Made by a program: the position numbers and the translations under genes
Assembly (NCBI GenBank): GCA_035691285.1
Contig: DASSJI010000203.1
Location: forward strand, 1 to 34,818
DNA length: 34,818 nucleotides
Direction: 5' to 3'
Source of the DNA: DATFEN01 sp035691285
Lineage (GTDB): Bacteria; Acidobacteriota; Vicinamibacteria; Fen-336
In this document: positions 16,856 through 23,754 of the stretch, piece after piece
How positions within the stretch are numbered: the stretch's first letter is position 1
Layout of the letters: every line of letters begins with the position of its first letter
Notes under the pieces: generated by a model
What the model was told of the DNA's origin: nothing
What the model saw: the letters and a program-made list of their open reading frames with translations, nothing else
Database searches by the model: none

Positions 16856-18027
16856 ACGGGCTGAGCGCTCGCCAGCGCCGCGTTGACGCGGGCGTGGCTC
16901 TCGAGAATGCGGTCGCTCTCCGCCCGGTCCGGGTCGGAGCTGGAGTCGCCGAGCCCGAAGCTGCCGCCCAGCAGCACGCCGTCGCTGCGCGGGATCATGT
17001 AGAGGACGCCGGGCCCCGGCCCGAGCGTGACGTAGTCGAGCTCCGGCGCCGGCCGCAGGACCTCGAGCTGGCCCTTGGCCGGCTCGAGCTCGAGATCGCC
17101 CAGCAGCTCGCGCGAGCCGAGGCCGGTGCAGTTGACGATCAGCGGCTCCGGCAGCGTGTTCAGGTCGGAGCGATCCTTGAACTCCCGGACCACGATCCGG
17201 CCGCCGGCGCCCCGGAAGTCGTCGATCAGCGCGGGCAGATATTGCGTGGGCTCGATCAGCATGCTGAAGACGCTGGTCACGTGGCGCGCCGGGAAGGGAT
17301 GCTGACCCGGGCCGTAGTGGGTCGGACGCAGCAGCTCGAACACCACCCCCTCGTCGCCGAGGGGCTCGTCGCCCACGAACAACGCCTCGATCCAGCGCAC
17401 GCCGTAGCGGGCGCCCACCAGGTCCTGGAAGCGACGGTACGCGAGGCGCGTGGCGCGCTCGAACTGGGCGTCGTAGGCGGCCGTCGTCCGTCCGGGAGCC
17501 GAGACCGCGAAGGGGTCCCAGAGCCCCCCGGCCACGTTCGAGGTGGTGTGGGGCGGCAGGTCGCGGGCGTAGAGGGTGACGTCGAAGCCGGCATCCTGCA
17601 GCAGGCGCGCGCTGGACAGGCCGAGCGCGCCGCAGCCGATCACCGCCGCCCGTCGCAGCGGGGCGGCCCGCGCGATCTCGAGCGCGACCTGCGCGCTGCC
17701 CCAGCTCAGCGAGATGCCGCCGCCGCCGTGGCCGTAGTTTTGGACCAGCAGCTTCTCGTCGAGCTTCTCGCCGCGGACCACGAAGCCCGAGGCCCGGTAG
17801 GGCCGATGACCCACGACCTGGCGGATGCGCGCGTCGCGGGAGACGGCGACGGGCGCCAGGCGGCGGAGGCGGGGCAGCCCGGCGCGGGACGGATGGGACG
17901 TGCGCGTGGCGCACGACGCGGCGAGCGCGCCAAAGGAGGCCGCTGCGAAGCGTCCGAGGAACAGGCGGCGCGAGGCGGCCGCGCCCGGCGTCACGGCAGG
18001 TGCGCGAGGATCACGAAGGCGTTGCAT
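16852..18027 (-). CDS. Tat-exported FAD-dependent oxidoreductase, D-amino-acid-oxidase-like with apparent circular permutation
   Basis: Flavoenzyme of 391 aa. Residues 19-39 form a twin-arginine signal (SRRLFLGRF) ending in a lipobox-like AASC, suggesting a folded, exported lipoprotein. The order of motifs is unusual. The block VGHRPYRASGFVV...NYGHGGGGISLSWG (about 70-110), which in D-amino-acid oxidases is the C-terminal FAD/substrate block, comes first. The FAD-binding GCGALG (129-134) Rossmann start comes second. The chain ends after VLYMIPRSDGVLLGGSFG, where a standard enzyme would continue into the missing block. D-amino-acid or amine oxidation is likely but the substrate is unknown. The start is ATG at 18027. 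The gene lies 32 nt downstream of an oligopeptide-type binding protein gene and overlaps purA tail to tail by 4 nt. Confidence 0.88.
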   Translation of the reverse strand: MQRLRDPRAPAVTPGAAASRRLFLGRFAAASFGALAASCATRTSHPSRAGLPRLRRLAPVAVSRDARIRQVVGHRPYRASGFVVRGEKLDEKLLVQNYGHGGGGISLSWGSAQVALEIARAAPLRRAAVIGCGALGLSSARLLQDAGFDVTLYARDLPPHTTSNVAGGLWDPFAVSAPGRTTAAYDAQFERATRLAYRRFQDLVGARYGVRWIEALFVGDEPLGDEGVVFELLRPTHYGPGQHPFPARHVTSVFSMLIEPTQYLPALIDDFRGAGGRIVVREFKDRSDLNTLPEPLIVNCTGLGSRELLGDLELEPAKGQLEVLRPAPELDYVTLGPGPGVLYMIPRSDGVLLGGSFGLGDSSSDPDRAESDRILESHARVNAALASAQPV

Positions 18028-18059
18028 GGCGTCCCTTCTGGCGGCGGAGCGTACTACGC

Positions 18060-19529
18060 TCAAGGCCGCAGCGACATCTCCGCGACGCGCAGGTTGCCGT
18101 CGCCGCGCGGGGCCCACCGCACACGGGAGCGGACGGCATAGACGTCGAGCCGCTCCACGAGGGGGACGAGGGGCATCTCGTCGGCCATCGCGGCCCACAG
18201 CCGGTCGAAGTGCTCGTACCGGGCCTCGTCGTCGAAGAGGCGGAAGTTCTCCTCGATCAGGCCGTCGAGCCGGGCGCTCGAGAACCCGGGATTCCACGAC
18301 TTCTCGGTGGCCGGGCTGCGTGTGTGGACGCAGTCCCTGATGAAGAGCGAGGCCTCGATCGCCTCGAAGCGCCAGCTTCCGATGAAGAGGGGCAGACGCC
18401 CCCCTTGCCAGAGCGCGCGCATGGCCGGCCACTCCATGGCTTCGGGCCGCGCTCGGATGCCCGAGCCGGCCAACGCGTCCGACACCGCCTGCGCGATGCG
18501 CTCGCCGCCTGCAGCGTGGACGAGCGGGACGTCGAGGCCGCGGGCATGGCCGGCCTCGGCCAGGAGACGCCGGGCCGCGAGGGCGTCGGCGATCAGCCGA
18601 TGGCCTGGGATGTGGCCGTAGACGAGCCTGGGCACGAAGGTCCACAGAGGAGCGTTGCCGGACCCGATACGGGCGGCCAGCGCGTCGCGGTCGATCGCCA
18701 GGGAGACGGCGCGCCGCACGCGCGCGTCGGCGAAGGGGCTGCCGCCGGCCGGGCCCATCCAGAGGTACAGCGCGCGCAGGCTCGGGTGGCGTTCGACGCG
18801 CACGCCGGGAAGGGCGGCGACGCGGTCCGTAAGCTCCTCGGGCACCCAGCGCAGCACGTCCACGTCCTCCCGCTCGAGCGCTTCCAGGGTCCGGGGGCCG
18901 GGCGGCACCGGCACGAACCGGACCCGGGCGACGGAGGGGCGTCCGCGCCAGTGGTCGGGGAAGGCCTCGAGCTCGACGAGGCCGGGAGCGCGGCGGACGA
19001 AGCGGTACGGGCCCGAGCCGAGCGGCGCGCTGGCGCCGCCCCCCGGCGACACGTACACCGAAACGAGGCGCACCGCCAGGAGCGGGTCTGGCTCGCGCGT
19101 CCGGATCCGGACCATGCCGGGGCTTGGCACCTCGACGGATTCGATCGCCGCCAGGAGCGTGCGCAGCGACGAGGTCGGCGCGGTGCGGGCGCGCTCGATG
19201 CTGGCGCGCACGTCCTCGGCTCCGAGCACGCCTCCGTCGTGCGTCGGCACCCCCTGGCGCAGGCGGAACACCCAGGTCTTCGGCTCCGGCGTGGTCCAGG
19301 AGACCGCGAGGCCCGGCACGAGCTTCAGGCTCGGATCGAGATCCACGAGCGGGTCGTAGACGTTCGACAGGACGGAGATGCTGATGTGGTCGCTGGCGTC
19401 CACCGGATCGAGGGTGGAGACGTCGGCTTCGTGCGCGATGCGGAGGGTGTCGGTGAGCGGCCCCGAACGCTGGCAGGCCCATGCGAGGGCGGCCGCCGCG
19501 GCGATCGGGACGGCGGCGGCGAGCCTCAT
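18060..19529 (-). CDS. ABC transporter substrate-binding lipoprotein, family 5 (peptide/opine type)
   Basis: Extracytoplasmic solute receptor of 489 aa, of the DppA/OppA class. The N-terminus is a lipoprotein signal with the cysteine at residue 19 (LAWAC). The early segment DTLRIAHEADVSTLDPVDA and LVPGLAVSWTTPEPKTWVFRLR are typical family-5 signatures. The central part carries the usual variable lobe, and the C-terminus ends RVRWAPRGDG...EMSLRP. No permease or ATPase genes are next to it, so it must work with components encoded elsewhere, or it has been recruited to deliver substrate to the exported flavoenzyme encoded 32 nt downstream (inference). It has a good promoter at 19577-19605. Confidence 0.92.
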   Translation of the reverse strand: MRLAAAVPIAAAAALAWACQRSGPLTDTLRIAHEADVSTLDPVDASDHISISVLSNVYDPLVDLDPSLKLVPGLAVSWTTPEPKTWVFRLRQGVPTHDGGVLGAEDVRASIERARTAPTSSLRTLLAAIESVEVPSPGMVRIRTREPDPLLAVRLVSVYVSPGGGASAPLGSGPYRFVRRAPGLVELEAFPDHWRGRPSVARVRFVPVPPGPRTLEALEREDVDVLRWVPEELTDRVAALPGVRVERHPSLRALYLWMGPAGGSPFADARVRRAVSLAIDRDALAARIGSGNAPLWTFVPRLVYGHIPGHRLIADALAARRLLAEAGHARGLDVPLVHAAGGERIAQAVSDALAGSGIRARPEAMEWPAMRALWQGGRLPLFIGSWRFEAIEASLFIRDCVHTRSPATEKSWNPGFSSARLDGLIEENFRLFDDEARYEHFDRLWAAMADEMPLVPLVERLDVYAVRSRVRWAPRGDGNLRVAEMSLRP

Positions 19530-19576
19530 CGGGCCAGCCCGACACCGAACGCCGAGGATCGCCCCAAGCCGCAGCG

Positions 19577-19605
19577 AGGCTACGTGCGGCCTCTGCCGGC
19601 GTCAA
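19577..19605 (-). promoter_or_regulatory. Sigma70-type promoter for the family-5 binding protein gene
   Basis: On the minus strand, -35 TTGACG (19600-19605) and -10 TAGCCT (19577-19582) are separated by exactly 17 bp. The predicted start of transcription is near 19570, leaving a leader of about 40 nt before the ATG at 19529. The -35 overlaps the upstream region of the divergent tRNA-Lys promoter. Confidence 0.6.
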
Positions 19606-19620
19606 GCGCGAGCCGCGCGG

Positions 19621-19626
19621 TACAAT
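19621..19626 (+). promoter_or_regulatory. -10 box for tRNA-Lys
   Basis: TACAAT, a 5/6 match, ends 13 nt before the mature tRNA 5' end. The -35 position (about 19598-19603) is poor in consensus and overlaps the -35 of the divergent promoter. Confidence 0.45.
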
Positions 19627-19639
19627 GGAGCGTCACTCG

Positions 19640-19715
19640 GCACCCGTAGCTCAGCAGGCAGAGCAGCGGCCTTTTAAGCCGACGCGCGTGGGTTCGACTC
19701 CCACCGGGTGCACCA
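19640..19715 (+). tRNA. tRNA-Lys (anticodon TTT)
   Basis: A 76-nt cloverleaf with encoded CCA. The acceptor stem GCACCCG pairs with CGGGTGC, followed by A-CCA. The D arm is GCTC...GAGC. The anticodon stem CGGC/GCCG closes the loop CTTTTAA, with anticodon TTT at 19673-19675. The T arm is GTGGG-TTCGACT-CCCAC. It reads AAA and AAG lysine codons. The next gene starts only 27 nt after the CCA with no terminator, so a joint tRNA-mRNA transcript is possible. Confidence 0.97.
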
Positions 19716-19742
19716 GGCCGGGTGTCCGGCAGTGGAGGGGGG

Positions 19743-20516
19743 ATGCGCTTCCTCGTTCTCGCGTCGATGGGACTTGCTGGCGCAGCGGGCGCGTACGGCG
19801 CCGATCTGCCCGAGCTCAAGGCCAGGGGCGTGCTCAAGGTGATCGCCCAGCGGGACGAGGCGCCGGAGATGTTCGCGTTCACGGCCGGCGCGGCTCCGGG
19901 CTTCGAGCGCGAGATGGTCGAGGGCTTCGCGCGTCTCCACGGCCTCAAGGTGGAGGCCGTCGCGGTCAAGACGTCCGACGACCGCATCCCCACGCTGAGC
20001 CGGGGCGACGGCGACGTGATCATCGGCATCGTCGAGACCGAGGCGCGCCGGAAGCTCGTGGACTTCACCTCCGAGGTGATCCCGGCCCGTCACCTCGTCG
20101 TCTGCCGGAAGCCGAAGTCCATCAAGACCGTCGAGGAGTTCCAGGCCGAGAAGGTCGGGGTCGTGAAGGGCACGTCGTGGGCCGCCGCGGCCCTCGATGC
20201 CGGCGTGCCTGCGGCCAGGACGGAGTTCTTCCCGGACCGCGACGTCCTCCTCGCCGCGCTCAAGGACGGGAAGATCACGGCGACGGTGATGACGGTTTCC
20301 GACTTCACCCTGGCCGCGAAGCGCGACGCCGACCTCGTCGGAGGAGTATTCGTGGGCCCGGCCGCCTCCGCCGGCTGGGCGGTGCGCAAGGAGGACAGGC
20401 AGCTCCGAGCCGCGCTCAACGAGTATCTCGACAACTTCCGCAAGGGTCCGTCCTGGAGCCGGCTGGTCGTGAAGTACTTCGGGGAGCAGGCGCTCTCGGT
20501 GCTCGGGCGCAAGTGA
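19743..20516 (+). CDS. Periplasmic solute-binding protein, family 3 (amino-acid type)
   Basis: Protein of 257 aa with an N-terminal signal peptide (MRFLVLASMGLAGAAGAYG-A). The body follows the bacterial extracellular solute-binding family 3 pattern: LKARGVLKVIAQRDEAPEMF, a GFEREMVEGFARLHGLKVEAV segment, IVETEARRKLVDFTSEV and GVVKGTSWAAAALDAGV, with a C-terminal lobe ending in YFGEQALSVLGRK. The ligand is probably an amino acid or other small polar solute; no transporter genes are adjacent. The start is ATG at 19743, with GGAGGGGGG directly upstream. It lies 27 nt after the tRNA and overlaps the methyltransferase gene by GTGA. Confidence 0.9.
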   Translation: MRFLVLASMGLAGAAGAYGADLPELKARGVLKVIAQRDEAPEMFAFTAGAAPGFEREMVEGFARLHGLKVEAVAVKTSDDRIPTLSRGDGDVIIGIVETEARRKLVDFTSEVIPARHLVVCRKPKSIKTVEEFQAEKVGVVKGTSWAAAALDAGVPAARTEFFPDRDVLLAALKDGKITATVMTVSDFTLAAKRDADLVGGVFVGPAASAGWAVRKEDRQLRAALNEYLDNFRKGPSWSRLVVKYFGEQALSVLGRK

Positions 20517-21151
20517 TCGCGGCGCTCGCCGTGCTGCTCGCCCTCGCGCCCCAGCACGGCGCAGGCCGGCACGGCAACCCGGCGGACCTCGAGAGCTACG
20601 TGGCGCGGCTGGAGGACCCCGCCCGGGACGCCTGGCAGAAGCCGGACGCGGTGGTGGCCGCCCTGGGGCTGCGCCCCGGACAGACGGCGTGCGACATCGG
20701 CGCCGGCCCGGGGTACTTCACGCTGCGCCTGTCGGCGGCCGTGGGACCGTCGGGCCGGGTCTATGGCGTCGACGTCGAGCCGTTCATCCTCGGCACGCTG
20801 CGGGACCGCATCGAGGCCGCGCAGGCGACCAACGTCACGCCGGTGCTCGGCGTGGGCGACGACCCATTGCTGCCCGGCGCGCTGTGCGACCTGGTCCTGA
20901 TCGTGGACACCTATCACCACTTCCCGGAGCGCACGCGCTACCTGCAGCGCCTGGTGCGGTCGTTGAAGCCGGGAGGGCGCATCGTCAACATCGACTACGA
21001 GAAGAAGGCCACGCCGGTCGGGCCGCCGATGGAGCACCGCATCTCGCGTGACGAGTTCGTGGCGGAGGCCGGGCTGGCGGGGTTGGCGGTCGTCGCCGAG
21101 CCCCGGCTGCTCCCGTACCAGTATTTCATCGTCCTCGAGCCCCGCAGGTAG
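20513..21151 (+). CDS. SAM-dependent methyltransferase with N-terminal signal-like segment
   Basis: Class I methyltransferase of 212 aa. Motif I DIGAGPGYFT (61-70), an acidic GVDVEP at the end of the second strand, and SLKPGGRIVNIDY are clear. Before the catalytic domain there is a hydrophobic segment (residues 1-18, MIAALAVLLALAPQHGAG) that looks like a Sec signal, then DPARDAWQKPDAVVAALGL, a block often seen in this subgroup. If exported, the enzyme would have no obvious SAM supply, so the segment may be a membrane tether or uncleaved. The start is GTG at 20513 in a GTGA overlap with the binding-protein stop, so translation is coupled. The methyl acceptor is unknown. Confidence 0.87.
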   Translation: MIAALAVLLALAPQHGAGRHGNPADLESYVARLEDPARDAWQKPDAVVAALGLRPGQTACDIGAGPGYFTLRLSAAVGPSGRVYGVDVEPFILGTLRDRIEAAQATNVTPVLGVGDDPLLPGALCDLVLIVDTYHHFPERTRYLQRLVRSLKPGGRIVNIDYEKKATPVGPPMEHRISRDEFVAEAGLAGLAVVAEPRLLPYQYFIVLEPRR

Positions 21152-21159
21152 GGCCGTCC

Positions 21160-23754
21160 CTACACGCCGAGCAGCTCCTCGAGCTCGTCCACCTGGTAGG
21201 CCCGCAGGCGCTCCACGATGTCGCGGGCCAGGGCGTCGTGGCCTGGCGGGATCTCGGCGACGAGTCGCAGCGCGGCATCGGTGTCGGCCAGCTCGATGGC
21301 CTTGCGGAATCGTCCGCGCCACTCCTCGGAGAGCGCGCGGAGGCGCTCGCGGGTGAGCGGCGCCGAGGGTGGCGGCACGGCCGCGCCCTCCCGGTACACG
21401 TAGGCGACGCCGAGCATCCGGGCCAGGAGCTCGAAGAGCTCCTCCTCCTGGAACGGCTTGGCGAGGAAGCGGTCGCAGCCGGCCGCCTCGATGTCCTCGC
21501 GCTCGTGCTCGAAGACGCTGGCGGAGAGCGCGACCACCGGAGTGCGGCGGAGGCCGCGCGCCGATTCCTCGGCGCGCAGGGCACGGGTGGCCGCGAGGCC
21601 ATCCATGACCGGCATGTTGACGTCCATGAAGACGAGGTCGGGCGGCGCGGCGCGCCAGGCATCGAGCCCGGCCTGGCCGTCGGCCGCCCATCGCACGTCG
21701 AAGCCGACCGAGGTGAGGAGCTTCGAGAGCAGGGTGCGGCTCTCCACGTGGTCGTCCACGACCAGGACCTTGGGCCGGCCCGAGGCGGCGTCGAGGCGCT
21801 CGACCCGTCGGACCTCTCGCCGCGGCGCGCGTCCCTCGCGGCTCTCGGGGAGGGCGACCTCGACGCGGAAGACCGAGCCGCGGCCCGGCTCGCTCGTGAG
21901 GGTGATGTCGCCGCCCATCAGGCGCGCGTAGCTGCGCGAGAGGGCGAGGCCGAGTCCGGTGCCTTCCTGCTGCCGGCGGCCGGCCTCGGTCTGGGAGAAG
22001 GCGGCGAAGAGGCGGGTCGCCTCGTCGGCCGCGAGTCCGGGCCCGGTGTCCTCGACCTCGAACACGGCCCGCCCGGACGACCACGACGCGCGCAGCGTCA
22101 CGCTCCCGGCGCTCGTGAACTTGACGGCGTTGCCGACCAGGTTGATGAGGATCTGGCGGAGCTTGCCGTCGTCGCCGCGCACCGAGGGCGGCAGGGGCCC
22201 GTCCGCCTGCACGGCATAGGCGAGGCCCTTCGCCGTGGCGCGGCCGCGGAACATGCCCTCCAGCGCAGCGAGGAGCGCGGCAAGGTCGAAGTCGTCGTGG
22301 GTCAGGCTGAGCTGGCCTGCCTCGATCTTCGCGATCGAGAGCACCTCGTTGATGAGGCCGAGCAGGTGCTCGCCGCTGCGGTTGATCACGGCGAGGTGCT
22401 CGCGATCCTCGGCGTCGCGGCCCGGGCGCCGCTCCATGAGCTGGGCGAAGCCGAGCACGGCGTTGAGCGGCGTGCGGAGCTCGTGGCTCATGCTGGCGAT
22501 AAACGCGCTCTTCGCGCGGCTCGCCTCCTCGGCGAGGAGCCGGGCCCGGGCCACGGCCTCCTCGGCCCGCTTGCGCTCGGTGATGTCGCGGATGAAGGCC
22601 GCGAAGCTCGGCACCGCGCCGGGCACTGCGGAGATCGTGAGCTCGACCGGGAAGCGGTGGCCGTCCGCGCGGAGCGCCGTCAGCTCGATGCGCTTGCCGA
22701 GCACGGGGCCTTCTCCGCTCGCCAGGTAACGCTGGAGCCCGCGGGTGTGGGCGCCGCGCTGCTCGGGCGGCACGATCGTCTGCGCCACCGGCCGTCCCAG
22801 GGCCTCGGAGCGCTGGTACCCGAACGTCGCCTCCGCCTGGGCGTTCCAGGCCGTGATCAGGCCGTCGCGGTCCATGGCGACGAACGCGTCGTGGGCGGTC
22901 TCGAGGATCGCCCGCGAGCGCTCCTCGCTGGCGCGCAGCGCTCCCGCGGCTTCTTCCAGCTCGCGGGCGTGACGCTCGAGCTGCCGCGCGTGGCTGCGTG
23001 CCTGCTCGAAGAGCCGGGCGTTCTCGATCGAGACGGCCGCCTGGGCCGCGAAGGCGAGGGCCAGGCGCGCGTGCTCCGACGTGTAGAAGCCCGGCTCGCG
23101 CTTGTCGAGGGCGATCAAGCCGAGCAGGCGGTCGCCGCGCACGAGCGGGACCCACATGGCCGAGCGGATGCGGTCGGGGCCGACGACGTCGCTCTTGAAC
23201 TCGGGCAGGGCGTCGGTGTCCGGGATGATCCGCGGCGCCCTGCTCTTGAGCGTCACGCGGCCGTCGGGGTGGACCTCCACGTCGAGCGTGGTGCGGACGT
23301 CGAAGGTCAGGCCGATGACGCGCTCGAGGTCGTGGAAGCCGACGCCGGCGATGACGCGGAGCGCGTGGCCGTCCAGTTCCTGGACCGAGGCGCCGTCGCA
23401 GTCGACGACCCTGCGCAGCTCGGTGAGGATGACCTGGAGGAGCTGACTTAGGTCGAGGCTTCCCGACAGCGCCTCGGTGGCGGCCCGCAGGGTGTCCGCT
23501 TCGCGGACGGCGGCCGTGGCCCAGAGGACGGCCTGCTCGAGGTCCTGGGTGCGCTCCGTGACCAGGGACTCGAGCTGCACCTTCTGAGCCCGTAGATGGT
23601 TCGTCCGCAGGCGGTGGCCGGCGAAGACCAGGGCCGCGACGCCCACGGCCAGCAGGCTGATCCGGTGGACACTGTCGTCGGGCCTGCTCGCGGCCCAGAG
23701 CCCCAGGACGGCCAGGCTGGCGGCGACGACGATCGGGGCCCGGCCCCGCCTCAC
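21160..23754 (-). CDS. Hybrid sensor histidine kinase (TM-GAF-PAS-HisKA-HATPase-REC)
   Basis: Membrane sensor kinase of 864 aa. Two membrane helices (about 8-24 and 32-48) join only a short external loop. A coiled segment is followed by GAF (about 90-250), PAS (about 278-398), HisKA with phospho-acceptor His424 in SMSHELRTPLN, and HATPase with the N box NLVGNAVKF (538-546), DTGPGL (569-574) and GTGLGL (598-603). A receiver domain (about 662-780) has Asp711 in FMDVNMPVMDG. A helical C-terminal tail (about 795-864) is neither a clear receiver nor a clear HPt. Sensing is probably cytosolic through GAF and PAS. GTG 23754 overlaps the stop of the upstream receiver-kinase gene (GTGA), so the two proteins are made together. 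Confidence 0.93.
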   Translation of the reverse strand: MRRGRAPIVVAASLAVLGLWAASRPDDSVHRISLLAVGVAALVFAGHRLRTNHLRAQKVQLESLVTERTQDLEQAVLWATAAVREADTLRAATEALSGSLDLSQLLQVILTELRRVVDCDGASVQELDGHALRVIAGVGFHDLERVIGLTFDVRTTLDVEVHPDGRVTLKSRAPRIIPDTDALPEFKSDVVGPDRIRSAMWVPLVRGDRLLGLIALDKREPGFYTSEHARLALAFAAQAAVSIENARLFEQARSHARQLERHARELEEAAGALRASEERSRAILETAHDAFVAMDRDGLITAWNAQAEATFGYQRSEALGRPVAQTIVPPEQRGAHTRGLQRYLASGEGPVLGKRIELTALRADGHRFPVELTISAVPGAVPSFAAFIRDITERKRAEEAVARARLLAEEASRAKSAFIASMSHELRTPLNAVLGFAQLMERRPGRDAEDREHLAVINRSGEHLLGLINEVLSIAKIEAGQLSLTHDDFDLAALLAALEGMFRGRATAKGLAYAVQADGPLPPSVRGDDGKLRQILINLVGNAVKFTSAGSVTLRASWSSGRAVFEVEDTGPGLAADEATRLFAAFSQTEAGRRQQEGTGLGLALSRSYARLMGGDITLTSEPGRGSVFRVEVALPESREGRAPRREVRRVERLDAASGRPKVLVVDDHVESRTLLSKLLTSVGFDVRWAADGQAGLDAWRAAPPDLVFMDVNMPVMDGLAATRALRAEESARGLRRTPVVALSASVFEHEREDIEAAGCDRFLAKPFQEEELFELLARMLGVAYVYREGAAVPPPSAPLTRERLRALSEEWRGRFRKAIELADTDAALRLVAEIPPGHDALARDIVERLRAYQVDELEELLGV

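Noticed and set aside
18028..19605. Upstream extension of the flavoenzyme frame
   Set aside because: It is out of frame with, and overlaps, the family-5 binding protein; the Tat signal begins at 18027.
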